Positions 42,635-51,820 of a DNA stretch of 64,000 nucleotides are shown here, piece after piece; position 1 is the stretch's first letter; every line of letters begins with the position of its first letter. The position numbers and the translations under genes are program-made. This DNA comes from JAWLBM01 sp041687675. Lineage in GTDB: Bacteria; Pseudomonadota; Alphaproteobacteria; Rhizobiales; Pleomorphomonadaceae. The stretch lies in contig JAWLBM010000003.1 of NCBI GenBank assembly GCA_041687675.1, positions 62,001 to 126,000 on the forward strand, given 5' to 3'. The notes below the pieces were generated by a model. That model did not search any database. It had not been told where the DNA came from and was given only the letters and a program-made list of their open reading frames with translations.

Positions 42635-43096
42635 ATGGACGCTGGCGCGACGGGAGCGATGGCGAAGGGCGCGGCGGCGCTGGCCGCGCTCGTCGGCCTG
42701 TCCGCTCCGGCAGCCGCCGGCGACGTCGCCGCCCTCCTCGCCGAGCCCGCGGTGGCGTCCCGCATCGCCGGAGCCTTCGGCGAGCGGCAGGTCGCGTTCC
42801 TCGCCGCCATGGTCGACCCGCGGGTGTTCGGCAACCGCGGCCCGTGCCCGGTGCGTTCCGAGGCGGGGCTCCGCTCGGCGGTCTGCGGCGTCTACGGCCG
42901 CGATCCCTACGGAGCCGGCTTCGTGGTGGTCGGCGAGGGCGCCGGGACATTCCTGGCGGGCTACGCCCTGGACGGCGCCTACGTGCTCCGCGCCAGCGAG
43001 GATTGGGTCGAGACCCGGCCGGACGCGGTGTCGGCCGTGATGAACGAGTTCGCGGCGACGCTCCCCGAGGGCGTCACCGGCAGGATCAATGGATGA
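42635..43096 (+). CDS. exported hypothetical protein inserted between atpG and atpD
   Basis: This 153-residue protein of unknown family has a signal peptide (GAAALAALVGLSAPAAAG, cleavage after the last Ala). The mature part starts with a helical stretch (DVAALLAEPAVASRIAGAFG) and then has two cysteines (RGPCPVRS and RSAVCGVYG) that could pair in the periplasm. A beta-rich end follows (VYGRDPYGAGFVVVGEGAGT). An ATG at 42659 is an alternative start. It lies 14 bp after atpG and 14 bp before atpD on the same strand, so it must be transcribed with the F1 genes. Codon use is like its neighbours. Its role is unknown. Confidence 0.78.
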   Translation: MDAGATGAMAKGAAALAALVGLSAPAAAGDVAALLAEPAVASRIAGAFGERQVAFLAAMVDPRVFGNRGPCPVRSEAGLRSAVCGVYGRDPYGAGFVVVGEGAGTFLAGYALDGAYVLRASEDWVETRPDAVSAVMNEFAATLPEGVTGRING

Positions 43097-43110
43097 GAGG
43101 TAGGATCAAC

Positions 43111-44568
<1,458 letters not shown>

Positions 44569-44575
44569 CGCCCGG

Positions 44576-44663
44576 CGCCGCCGCCCGGCGGCGTTTCGAT
44601 CCGACGGGCCTCGCGGGAGCCATCCCGCAGGGCCCGGCCCGCGCCCCGGCCCCTTGCCGGGGC
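44576..44663 (+). other. two stable hairpins in the atpD-atpC gap
   Basis: The 172-bp gap holds a 7-bp GC stem (44576-44582 with 44587-44593) followed by TTTCG, and an 8-bp perfect stem (44643-44650 with 44656-44663, loop CCCTT). They may stabilise the upstream mRNA or reduce read-through to atpC, whose product is needed at one third of the beta subunit level. Confidence 0.4.
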
Positions 44664-44740
44664 GGCGGGACCGTCCGCCGGAGGGTCCGGCGAGAGGTGC
44701 GACGACAACAGACCGGCGAAGCCGGCAACGGAGCCGTCCG

Positions 44741-45139
44741 ATGGCGACCTTCAAGTTCGAACTGGTGAGTCCCGAGCGTCTGGTGGTCTCCGCCGAGGTG
44801 GACCAGGTGGACCTGCCGGGCGCGGGCGGCGACTTCGGCGTCCTCGCCGGCCACGCCCCGCTGGTCTCCACCCTGCGGCCCGGCGTGCTGACGGTGAAGA
44901 CCGGCGGGTCGTCCGACCGCATCTACGTCCGCGGCGGCTTTGCCGAGGTGAACGCCTCCGGCCTCACCGTGCTCGCCGAGACGGCGGTCCGGGTCAGCGA
45001 GATGAAGCCGGACCAGCTCGCCTCGGAGATCAGGAACGCCGAGGAGGACGTCGCCGACGCCAAGAGCCCGGAGGCCCGCCAGGCCGCCGAGACGCGCCTG
45101 CAGCAGCTCCGCGACGTCGCCAGCGCCGTCCGGGCCTGA
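44741..45139 (+). CDS. atpC: F1 ATP synthase epsilon subunit
   Basis: This 132-residue rotor subunit and regulator has the beta-sandwich start MATFKFELVSPERLVVSAEV, then DLPGAGGDFGVLAGHAPLVS, and GGFAEVNASGLTVLAETAVR. The C-terminal helices are EIRNAEEDVADAKSPEARQA and following residues. I chose the ATG at 44741 on family length; the frame upstream runs through the hairpins. It is the last gene of the F1 operon. Confidence 0.96.
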   Translation: MATFKFELVSPERLVVSAEVDQVDLPGAGGDFGVLAGHAPLVSTLRPGVLTVKTGGSSDRIYVRGGFAEVNASGLTVLAETAVRVSEMKPDQLASEIRNAEEDVADAKSPEARQAAETRLQQLRDVASAVRA

Positions 45140-45321
45140 CGGACGGGCGGACCCCGCCGCGTCGACGTTCGCGGGGACGGCGGCCCCGGGCAGGAGCCCG
45201 ACCGGTTCGGCAACGGCCCGCGTCGCCGTAGCCCTCCGCATCCTGCCGTCGGCGGCCGGCTCTGGCTGGCGCCGGTCCGGAACGAGGGATGTGCGACGAA
45301 CCCTGGACGGGGAGCCCCGGC

Positions 45322-45516
45322 ATGGACCGCGAGAAGATTCGGATCGAGCAGCACGGCGGCCTCGGGCTGCTCTGGATCGCCGGCTGGCTGTTCACCATCG
45401 GCTACAGCGACCTCGGCTTCTGGGACGGGCTCCTCGGTATCGTTCTCTGGCCCTACTACCTCGGCGTCGACCTTGCGCCCTTGAACCAGGCGGTAACGGC
45501 GGCGACTTCGGGCTGA
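45322..45516 (+). CDS. small two-helix membrane protein
   Basis: This 64-residue protein reads MDREKIRIEQHGGLGLLWIA, then GWLFTIGYSDLGFWDGLLGI and VLWPYYLGVDLAPL. That gives two hydrophobic stretches of about 15-20 residues, consistent with a membrane hairpin. I chose the ATG at 45322 with GGGGAG eight bases upstream; an earlier in-frame ATG at 45289 adds 11 residues. It lies 182 bp after atpC. I do not recognise a named family. Similar short Trp/Gly-rich proteins are common in alphaproteobacteria, with no known role. Confidence 0.6.
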   Translation: MDREKIRIEQHGGLGLLWIAGWLFTIGYSDLGFWDGLLGIVLWPYYLGVDLAPLNQAVTAATSG

Positions 45517-45568
45517 GCCCGCCGGCCGCCGGGAAGTTCCGGGGCGGTGCCGGATTCCGTGGTCGCGG

Positions 45569-46576
45569 TCAGTCCGCCCGTGGCGCGGCGCAGGAGCGGC
45601 GCACGACGAGGTCTGCGGGCAGCACGATGTGCGCGGGTGGACCGTCGCCGCCGTTCATCCGGTGGACCAGCCGGTCGAGGGCGGCCGAGGCCATCGCGGC
45701 GATCGGCTGGCGGACGACGGTGAGCGCCGGCTGGAAGGCCGGCGCCCAGGGAAAGTCGTCGATGCCCGCGACCGAGACGTCGTCCGGCACCTTGAGGCCC
45801 GCGTCGGCCAGCGCCCGCATGGCGCCGATCAGCATCAGGTTGTTGGCGACGAAGACGGCGGTCGGCCGGTCGGGACCGCTGGCCAGCTCCCGGCAGGCGG
45901 CATAGGCCTCGTCGATCCGGAACTCGCCCTGCCGGACGAGGCGGTCGTCCACCGCGATCCCGGCGGCGGCGAGGGTGTCGCGGAAGCCCGCGAGCCGCTC
46001 GCGGCTGACGAACTGGCGCTCCGGCCCGGTGATGGTGGCGACGCGGCGGTGGCCGAGGCGGAGGATGTGCTCGACGGCGAGGGCCGCCGCCCGCCGGTGG
46101 TCGAGCGCGACGGTGTCGCAGGGAAGCCCCGCCCAGGCGTTGTCGACCGCGACGAGAGGCATCCGCCCAGCGAAGAGGTCCGGCGCGACATCGTCCGGGC
46201 CGCCGGCGGGGGTCACTATCGTGCCCGCGGCCTGGTGCGAGCGCATCAGTCGCACGAGGTCCCGCTCCCGGCCCGGGTCGTGGTTGCTGATGCCGAGCAG
46301 CACCGTGTAGCCGGCGGCCCGCGCCTCCGTCTCGACCCGGTCGACCAGCTCGGTGAAGAAGGGGTTGGTGACGTCCGAGACGATCAGCCCGATCAGCGAC
46401 GAGCGGCCCCGCTTGAGGCCGCTCGCCATCGAGTTGCGCTCGTAGCCGAGCGCCTCCACCGCCGCCTGCACCTTCGCCTTCAGCTCGGGGCTGACGTAGG
46501 CGGCGCCCGACAGGGCGCTCGACACCGTGGCGATGCTGACGCCGGCCGCCTTTGCCACGTCCCGCATCGTCGCCAT
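45569..46576 (-). CDS. LacI-family transcriptional repressor
   Basis: This 335-residue repressor has the N-terminal helix-turn-helix and hinge (MATMRDVAKAAGVSIATVSS, then SPELKAKVQAAVEALGYERN). The periplasmic-binding-protein-like effector domain has LIGLIVSDVTNPFFTELVDR, LVRLMRSHQAAGTIVTPAGG, and DDVSVAGIDDFPWAPAFQPA, followed by LTVVRQPIAAM. I chose the ATG at 46576; MRDVAKAAG at 46567 is possible. It lies 26 bp after the phytanoyl-CoA dioxygenase-like gene and likely controls the operon through the two palindromic sites ahead of that gene. The effector is unknown. Confidence 0.94.
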   Translation of the reverse strand: MATMRDVAKAAGVSIATVSSALSGAAYVSPELKAKVQAAVEALGYERNSMASGLKRGRSSLIGLIVSDVTNPFFTELVDRVETEARAAGYTVLLGISNHDPGRERDLVRLMRSHQAAGTIVTPAGGPDDVAPDLFAGRMPLVAVDNAWAGLPCDTVALDHRRAAALAVEHILRLGHRRVATITGPERQFVSRERLAGFRDTLAAAGIAVDDRLVRQGEFRIDEAYAACRELASGPDRPTAVFVANNLMLIGAMRALADAGLKVPDDVSVAGIDDFPWAPAFQPALTVVRQPIAAMASAALDRLVHRMNGGDGPPAHIVLPADLVVRRSCAAPRAD

Positions 46577-46602
46577 GTCGCGCGCCCCGTATCCGCAAGT
46601 GT

Positions 46603-47469
46603 TCAGTTCCACCACCCCTTATGGTCCCGCTTCGGCTGCCGCAAGATCCCTCCGGTGGTCGGCTCGATTTCGAGCAGGTAGCGGTGCACCGGGCTCATCC
46701 TCTCGTAGAGGGTCGGGGTCAGGTAGTCGAGCTGCACCAGCTGCTGCGGCAGGTCGCGGCGGGTGTAGGTGAGGTGCAGCATCCGCCGGTGGCTGTCGTC
46801 GTTCTTGCGCGTCCCCGAATGCCACATGGACGAGTTGCAGATGATCGCCGAGCCGGCCGGGGCGGTGACCAGCAGCTCGCCCGGATAGGGCGCGGAGAGG
46901 TCCGCCGGCACGCGGGCCTCGTCCTCCGGCGACAGCGGCGAGGGCTCCCAGTCGCCCTGGTTCACCACCGGGACGTTGATCGGCGCCCAGTGGTGCGACC
47001 CCGGGATGATCCGGGTGGGGCCGTTGTCGAGCGTCATGTCGTCGAGCATGATCATGGCGTTCACCACCCACCAGTCGTCGTCGAACTTCTTCGGCACGTC
47101 GACGTGCAGGTCCTGCTGGCCGTAGCCCTTCACCGGGTCGCGAAGGTTCGCGCCGTGCACCTTGATCTCGCCGAGGAGATGGTGCGCGGCGTTGAGGATC
47201 GCCGGGATCTCCAGGCATCTGTCGAAGGCGTCGGTCTTGTTGAAGATGTTCGAGATCCGGCGGGCTCCCGGCTCCACGTGGACCTCGTGGCCGCCCTGGT
47301 CGCGCTCCTCGGCATGGATGCGCTCGAACTCCGCGCGCATCCGCTCGACCTCCGCCGCCGACAGGACATCCTCGACGATGAAGTAGCCGAGTTCGTCGAA
47401 CTGCCGCTTCTCCTCCTCGCCGAGCCCCTCGCGAATGCCGAGGTCCCGCAGCGCCTGCTTGGTGTACAT
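46603..47469 (-). CDS. phytanoyl-CoA dioxygenase family protein
   Basis: This 288-residue Fe(II)/2-oxoglutarate-dependent oxygenase has the metal pair in GQQDLHVDVPKKF (HxD) and a later His in SSMWHSGTRKN, with DNGPTRIIPGSHHWAP as the PhyH signature. It opens MYTKQALRDLGIREGLGEEE, and GYFIVEDVLSAAEVERMRAE is the usual N-terminal block. The reaction is probably hydroxylation of a small molecule. Control by a LacI-type repressor hints at a sugar-like or other catabolic substrate, but no transporter adjoins it. GGAGGACACGCG precedes the ATG at 47469. The frame runs on far upstream, but only this part is a gene. Confidence 0.88.
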   Translation of the reverse strand: MYTKQALRDLGIREGLGEEEKRQFDELGYFIVEDVLSAAEVERMRAEFERIHAEERDQGGHEVHVEPGARRISNIFNKTDAFDRCLEIPAILNAAHHLLGEIKVHGANLRDPVKGYGQQDLHVDVPKKFDDDWWVVNAMIMLDDMTLDNGPTRIIPGSHHWAPINVPVVNQGDWEPSPLSPEDEARVPADLSAPYPGELLVTAPAGSAIICNSSMWHSGTRKNDDSHRRMLHLTYTRRDLPQQLVQLDYLTPTLYERMSPVHRYLLEIEPTTGGILRQPKRDHKGWWN

Positions 47470-47498
47470 CGCGTGTCCTCCCTTTCGTCTCCTCCGGG

Positions 47499-47522
47499 CG
47501 AAACGTTTAGCGAAACGTTTCG
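47499..47522. promoter_or_regulatory. paired LacI-family operators upstream of the dioxygenase gene
   Basis: CGAAACGTTTAG (47499-47510) is followed without a gap by the perfect palindrome CGAAACGTTTCG (47511-47522). Both have the central CG and A/T-rich arms typical of LacI-family sites. They lie 30-53 bp upstream of the dioxygenase start, whose operon encodes a LacI-type repressor. Confidence 0.75.
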
Positions 47523-48027
47523 TCAGAAGCCTAGAAGAGCAGCGCCCCGCATGCAACAGGCGTGGCATGGGCGGGCATCCGGCGGCACGTTGCCGGCGCA
47601 AGCGAAACGGCGCGCAACCGCGAGGGGCGCCGGTGATCCGATCGTCGCATGGCCGGCGCGGCAGCGGAGCGCCGGCCGTGGAGGGCCCGTCCGTCCACCC
47701 GGCGAACGGCGACCACGGCCGGCGTGCAAAAAAAATCGGCGCCGACCCGCGGTCTAAACGCTTTGGCAACCATCGTCGCCCAGAGTGGGCATGCCGGCAG
47801 AAGGTATTGCGTCGCCGGCGACCTTCCCCCGGTCGTCCGCCGGCCCTGTCCCCCACCGCCGGCCCTGTCCCCCACCGCCGACCCGCGCTCTCCGGCGTCG
47901 CCGCAGGGCGGGCCTGCCCGGGCGGTCCCGACCCCCCGCGCTTCCATTGACCTGCCGCAAGGACAGCCGGCGCCGCCCGCACTATCCTTTGCGCGAGGCT
48001 CGCGTTCGAGCCGAGCCGGAGGCCCTG
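47523..48027. other. 505-bp intergenic region between divergent dioxygenase and kinase genes
   Basis: No gene can be supported here; long open frames in it are GC-driven. It has a tandem 19-bp duplication (47839-47876) and an A-rich spot at 47727-47735. The promoters of both neighbours must lie within it or next to it, but I could not identify boxes for the kinase gene. Confidence 0.45.
47839..47876. repeat. tandem 19-bp direct repeat, two copies
   Basis: The unit GCCGGCCCTGTCCCCCACC occurs at 47839-47857 and again at 47858-47876 without a mismatch. A third, partial copy (GCCGACC) follows. It looks like a recent local duplication. Confidence 0.85.
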
Positions 48028-49602
48028 ATGCTCGCCAAGCCCAGCCGGGTCGATCCCGGCCACGTGGTCGAGGACCAGTCCGCCGTGTTCGCGCTGCTCG
48101 CCGACCCGGCCACCCACGGTATCGCCGGGCCGGTCGAGCGGATCGACACCCACGGCGCGGCGGTGTTTCTCGCCGGCACCGAGGCCTACAAGGTCAAGCG
48201 GGCGGTGAAGTTTCCTTTCATGGACTTCTCCACCCTGGAGAAGCGACGCAGCGCCTGCGAGGCCGAGGTGACGGTCAACGGCCCGGTCGCGCCCGGCATC
48301 TACAAGGGCGTCGTCGCCCTGGTGCGCCAAGCGGACGGCTCGCTCGCCCTCGGCGGCCCCGGGGCGCCGGTCGACTACGCCGTGCACATGCGCCGCTTCG
48401 ACGAGCACCGGACGCTCGACCGGGTGGCCGCGGAGGGGGGCCTCGACCCCGCCCTCGTCGCCAGACTGGTCGAGGCGGTCCGCGCCTCCCATGCGCTCGC
48501 GCCGGAGCGGCCCGGCGGGCCGGCGGCGGACGCGCTCGCCACCTGGATCGAGCAGAACGGCGAGGCCTTCGCCGAGCAGCCGGACGTCTTCCCGCCGGAG
48601 CGGGCCGCCCGCCTCGTCGATCGATCCCGGGCGGAGTGGCGGCGCCTTCGCCCGCTGCTGGTCGCCCGGGCCGACGCCGGATTCGTCCGCCGCTGCCACG
48701 GCGACCTGCACCTGTCCAACATCGCCCTCATCGACGGCCGGCCGACCCTGTTCGACGCGATCGAGTTCGACGATCGGATCGCCACCGGCGACGTCCTCTA
48801 CGACCTCGCCTTCCTGGTGATGGACTGCCGTGAACGGGGCCTCCGGCGCGAGGCGAACGAGATCCTCGGCCGCTATCTCGCCGGGTCCGGCGAGCGGATG
48901 CTGGAGGGCCTCGCCGCCTTGCCGCTGTTCCTGTCCATCCGCGCCGGCATCCGGGCCAAGGTCGTCGCCGCCGGCCTTTCCCGCCTCGGTGGTGAAGATC
49001 GGGAGGGTGCGCTGGCCGAGGTGCGCCGGTACTTCGCCCTGGCCGAGGAGGTGCTGGAACCGACCCCGCCGGTGCTGCTCGCGCTCGGGGGCCTCTCGGG
49101 CACCGGCAAGAGCACCGTCGCCGGCCTTATCGCCGCCGACCTCGGCCGCATCCCCGGCGCCGTGCACCTGCGCAGCGACACCATCCGCAAGGCGCTCGCC
49201 GGAGTGGCGGAGACCCGGAGACTGCCGGCGGCCGCCTACACGGCGGCCACGGGCGAGGCGGTCTACGCCGCGCTCCGGGCCCGCGCGGCGGCCGTGCTCG
49301 CGGCCGGGTCGGCGGTGATCGTCGATGCCGTGCACGCCCGCCCCGGCGAGCGGCAGGCGCTGGAGGCCGTCGCCCGCGCCGCCGGCGTCCGCTTCGTCGG
49401 CGCCTGGCTGGAGGCGCCGGTCGACACCCTTGTCCGCCGGGTCGACCGCCGCGGCGCGGAGGACCTCGACGCCTCCGACGCCGATGCCGACGTGGTGCGC
49501 CGGCAGGCGGCCTACGACGTCGGGTCGATCGGCTGGACGCGCGTCGCCGCCGGGGCGGACCCCGCCCGCGTCGCCGGGCGCGTCCGGGCGCTCCTCGCCT
49601 GA
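48028..49602 (+). CDS. two-domain kinase: APH-like N-terminal and P-loop C-terminal domains
   Basis: This 524-residue protein joins an aminoglycoside phosphotransferase-like domain with a P-loop kinase. The first has the Brenner motif RCHGDLHLSNIALI at about 223-236 and the DFG-like LFDAIEFDDRIATGDVLYDL. The second has LLALGGLSGTGKSTVAGLIA (Walker A 355-363), VHLRSDTIRKALAG and the arginine-rich LVRRVDRRG lid. The family is widespread in proteobacteria without a known substrate. Resistance to aminoglycosides is not implied. I chose the ATG at 48028 on domain start. It is followed 74 bp later by a PRC-barrel gene. Confidence 0.85.
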   Translation: MLAKPSRVDPGHVVEDQSAVFALLADPATHGIAGPVERIDTHGAAVFLAGTEAYKVKRAVKFPFMDFSTLEKRRSACEAEVTVNGPVAPGIYKGVVALVRQADGSLALGGPGAPVDYAVHMRRFDEHRTLDRVAAEGGLDPALVARLVEAVRASHALAPERPGGPAADALATWIEQNGEAFAEQPDVFPPERAARLVDRSRAEWRRLRPLLVARADAGFVRRCHGDLHLSNIALIDGRPTLFDAIEFDDRIATGDVLYDLAFLVMDCRERGLRREANEILGRYLAGSGERMLEGLAALPLFLSIRAGIRAKVVAAGLSRLGGEDREGALAEVRRYFALAEEVLEPTPPVLLALGGLSGTGKSTVAGLIAADLGRIPGAVHLRSDTIRKALAGVAETRRLPAAAYTAATGEAVYAALRARAAAVLAAGSAVIVDAVHARPGERQALEAVARAAGVRFVGAWLEAPVDTLVRRVDRRGAEDLDASDADADVVRRQAAYDVGSIGWTRVAAGADPARVAGRVRALLA

Positions 49603-49676
49603 CCCCTCCGGAACCGCGAGCGATCCACGCCGTTGGTCCGGACAAGGGGCCGGGCCCGGCGACGAGGAGATCGACC

Positions 49677-50075
49677 ATGGACAGGCAGATGAACACCCCC
49701 ACCGACAGCCGCGGCGAGGTTGCCCACGACGAGACGCGCAACCTGATCGCATCGGACAAGGTGGAAGGCACCGCGGTCTACGACACCACCGGCCGCCACA
49801 TCGGCGACGTGCAGAACTTCATGGTGAACAAGCGGTCCGGGCAGGTCGCCTATGCCGTCATTGCCTTCGGCGGCTTCCTCGGCATCGGCGAGGACCATTA
49901 TCCGCTGCCCTGGGACAAGCTCACCTATGACACCGGCATGGGCGGCTACGTCGTGGACGTCGACCGCGACCGGCTCGAAGGCGCGCCACGCTACGCCCCG
50001 GGCGACGCTCCATGGCGCGACCCGGGCTACGCCGGCGGGCTCGACATGTTCTGGAACCGCCCCTACGCGGTCTGA
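49677..50075 (+). CDS. PRC-barrel domain protein
   Basis: This 132-residue cytosolic protein has one PRC-barrel: HDETRNLIASDKVEGTAVYD, TTGRHIGDVQNFMVNKRSGQ and VAYAVIAFGGFLGIGEDHYP. After it comes LPWDKLTYDTGMGGYVVDVD, the typical continuation in photosynthetic reaction-centre H-like stress proteins, and a short Tyr/Pro-rich end. GAGGAGATCGACC precedes the ATG. Such proteins are often stress-induced in alphaproteobacteria; the function is not established. Confidence 0.88.
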   Translation: MDRQMNTPTDSRGEVAHDETRNLIASDKVEGTAVYDTTGRHIGDVQNFMVNKRSGQVAYAVIAFGGFLGIGEDHYPLPWDKLTYDTGMGGYVVDVDRDRLEGAPRYAPGDAPWRDPGYAGGLDMFWNRPYAV

Positions 50076-50115
50076 GCGACCAAGGGTCCCGCCGGCCGGC
50101 CGCCGGCGGGATTGC

Positions 50116-50769
50116 TCACTTGCCGTCGCCGGCGGTCTCGATGGGCGAGCGCAGCCCGCCGAGGGCGACCCAGCGGTCGCTGCCGTCGTCGGGCTCGCGC
50201 TTCACCCAGGTGTAGCGGGCGGCGAACCAGGGCAGGACCGCATCGGTGCGGTTGTCGAGGACGAAGTCGCCCTTGTCCGATCGGACGAGCAGCACCGCGT
50301 GGCCCTCGCCTTCCGGGTTGATGACGACCGCCATCCGCATCGCCTTGGCGGGATAGCCAAGCTGAATCAGCCGCCGGCGCTTCTCGATCTGGATGTCCTC
50401 GCAGTCGCCGGCGCCGGTGTCCGGGAAGTCCCAGCGATCGCTGACGCCCCACTGGGCACGGTCCGTCACGGCCGTGACCTGCCGGTTGACGGACGTGTTC
50501 ACCTCGACGAGATCGACCCAGAACTTGCTGGTGTGCGGAATCACCCGCGGCTCGAGAAGGCCCACGGAGCAGGCCTCCGGCATGTCGTTGCAGAAGCGGA
50601 CCCACGCCTTGGTGGGCTTGGCCGGACCCGCTTCCGCGAGGAACCGCACCGGACTGCTCCCGCCCGCGAGGGCGGGCCCCGCGGCTAGTGTCGAGGTCAG
50701 CGCCAGCACCGCCCAGGCCGCCACGAGCGCCCGCGCCCGACGGAGGCTCCGCGAAGAAAATGATGTCAT
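50116..50769 (-). CDS. exported bacterial transglutaminase-like cysteine protease (BTLCP)
   Basis: This 217-residue exported protein has a signal peptide (RALVAAWAVLALTSTLAAGP, cleavage near ALA). The BTLCP core has WVRFCNDMPEACS, VNTSVNRQVTAVTDRAQWGV, the catalytic Cys in AGDCEDIQIEKRRRL, the His in GHAVLLVRSDKGDFVLDN and the following Asp. All three catalytic residues are present. Related proteins are LapG-type periplasmic proteases that clip adhesins in response to c-di-GMP, but no LapD-like partner is nearby. The start is taken at ATG 50769; an earlier start at 50835 is possible. Convergent with the PRC-barrel gene. Confidence 0.85.
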   Translation of the reverse strand: MTSFSSRSLRRARALVAAWAVLALTSTLAAGPALAGGSSPVRFLAEAGPAKPTKAWVRFCNDMPEACSVGLLEPRVIPHTSKFWVDLVEVNTSVNRQVTAVTDRAQWGVSDRWDFPDTGAGDCEDIQIEKRRRLIQLGYPAKAMRMAVVINPEGEGHAVLLVRSDKGDFVLDNRTDAVLPWFAARYTWVKREPDDGSDRWVALGGLRSPIETAGDGK

Positions 50770-51067
50770 GCCCCGCACCCATCCATTCGCATGGACGGAG
50801 AGTGCGGGTTCCCGCGCGCCGGGGCAAGTGCGCAAAGCCGGGGAACCTTAACGGCGGACCCGCGGTATGGTTCCCGGGCAACAGTCATTTCGTGCGCGAG
50901 CGGCCCGGACGTGGTCATTTCCGGCATGCCGGCTGCGTTCTGGCGAAATAATCCTGCGCGGACGCCGGTGGGTCCCCTGCGACCGCCGACCGCACCGGCC
51001 CTTCCAGCCCGGCGAATCTCTGGTAGACAGCGAAGCATGCAATTGAAGCTCGAGGAAGGAGACGGGG

Positions 51068-51820
51068 ATGAACAAGGGCCGGGTGGCACTGATCACGGGA
51101 GCGTCGGGCGGCATCGGCCGGGCGACGGCGATCACCTTCGTCGGCGCCGGCTACAACGTCGTGCTGGCGGCGCGCCGGGCTGAGGCGCTGGAGGAGACGG
51201 CCAGGGCGGCGGGGGCGCCGGAGCGGGTGCTGTGCCACCCCGCCGACGTCACCGACGCGGCGTCGGTCGAGCGGCTGTTCGACGCGGCGGTGGCGCGATT
51301 CGGACGCATCGACGTGCTGTTCAACAACGCCGGGATCTTCTCGCCGTCGGTGGACATGGACGAACTTCCGGTGGAGGCCTGGAAGGCCGCGGTCGACACC
51401 AACCTCACCGGGCCGTTCCTGTGCACCCGCCAGGCGTTCCGGATCATGAAGGCGCAGGACCCGCGCGGCGGCCGGATCATCAACAACGGCTCGATTTCGG
51501 CGCACACGCCGCGGCCGAACAGCGCCCCCTACACCGCGACGAAGCACGCCATCACCGGCCTCACCCGGTCGACCGCGCTGGACGGCCGGCGCTGGGATAT
51601 CGCCTGCGGCCAGATCGACATCGGCAACGCGGCGAGCGACATGACCGCCGGGATGTCGAGCGGCGTGCGCCAGGCCGACTGGACCATGAAGCCGGAGCCG
51701 ACCATGGACGTTCAGCTGGTGGCGGACGCCGTGCTCCACATGGCCTCGCTGCCGCTCGACGCCAACATCCTGACCATGACGATCATGGCGACCAAGATGC
51801 CCTACGTCGGCCGGGGCTGA
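51068..51820 (+). CDS. short-chain dehydrogenase/reductase
   Basis: This 250-residue NAD(P)-dependent oxidoreductase has the Rossmann motif ALITGASGGIGRATAITFVG, LFNNAGIF and IINNGSISAHTPRPNSAPYT. The catalytic Ser, Tyr and Lys (S, then YTATK) are in place. The basic pair AARRAEALEE after the second strand suggests NADP. The end GRG is shorter than the tetramer-forming tails of classical members. The substrate is unknown. Its last 19 bp overlap the end of the convergent phosphotransferase gene. Confidence 0.92.
   Translation: MNKGRVALITGASGGIGRATAITFVGAGYNVVLAARRAEALEETARAAGAPERVLCHPADVTDAASVERLFDAAVARFGRIDVLFNNAGIFSPSVDMDELPVEAWKAAVDTNLTGPFLCTRQAFRIMKAQDPRGGRIINNGSISAHTPRPNSAPYTATKHAITGLTRSTALDGRRWDIACGQIDIGNAASDMTAGMSSGVRQADWTMKPEPTMDVQLVADAVLHMASLPLDANILTMTIMATKMPYVGRG

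Noticed and set aside
48028..49602. Aminoglycoside resistance gene
   Set aside because: The APH-like fold is shared by many metabolic kinases, and the fused P-loop domain places it in a separate family of unknown substrate.
46603..49752. Open frame of 1049 codons on the minus strand
   Set aside because: Only the last 288 codons (the dioxygenase) look like a protein. The rest runs antisense through the two-domain kinase gene, an effect of few stop codons in GC-rich DNA.
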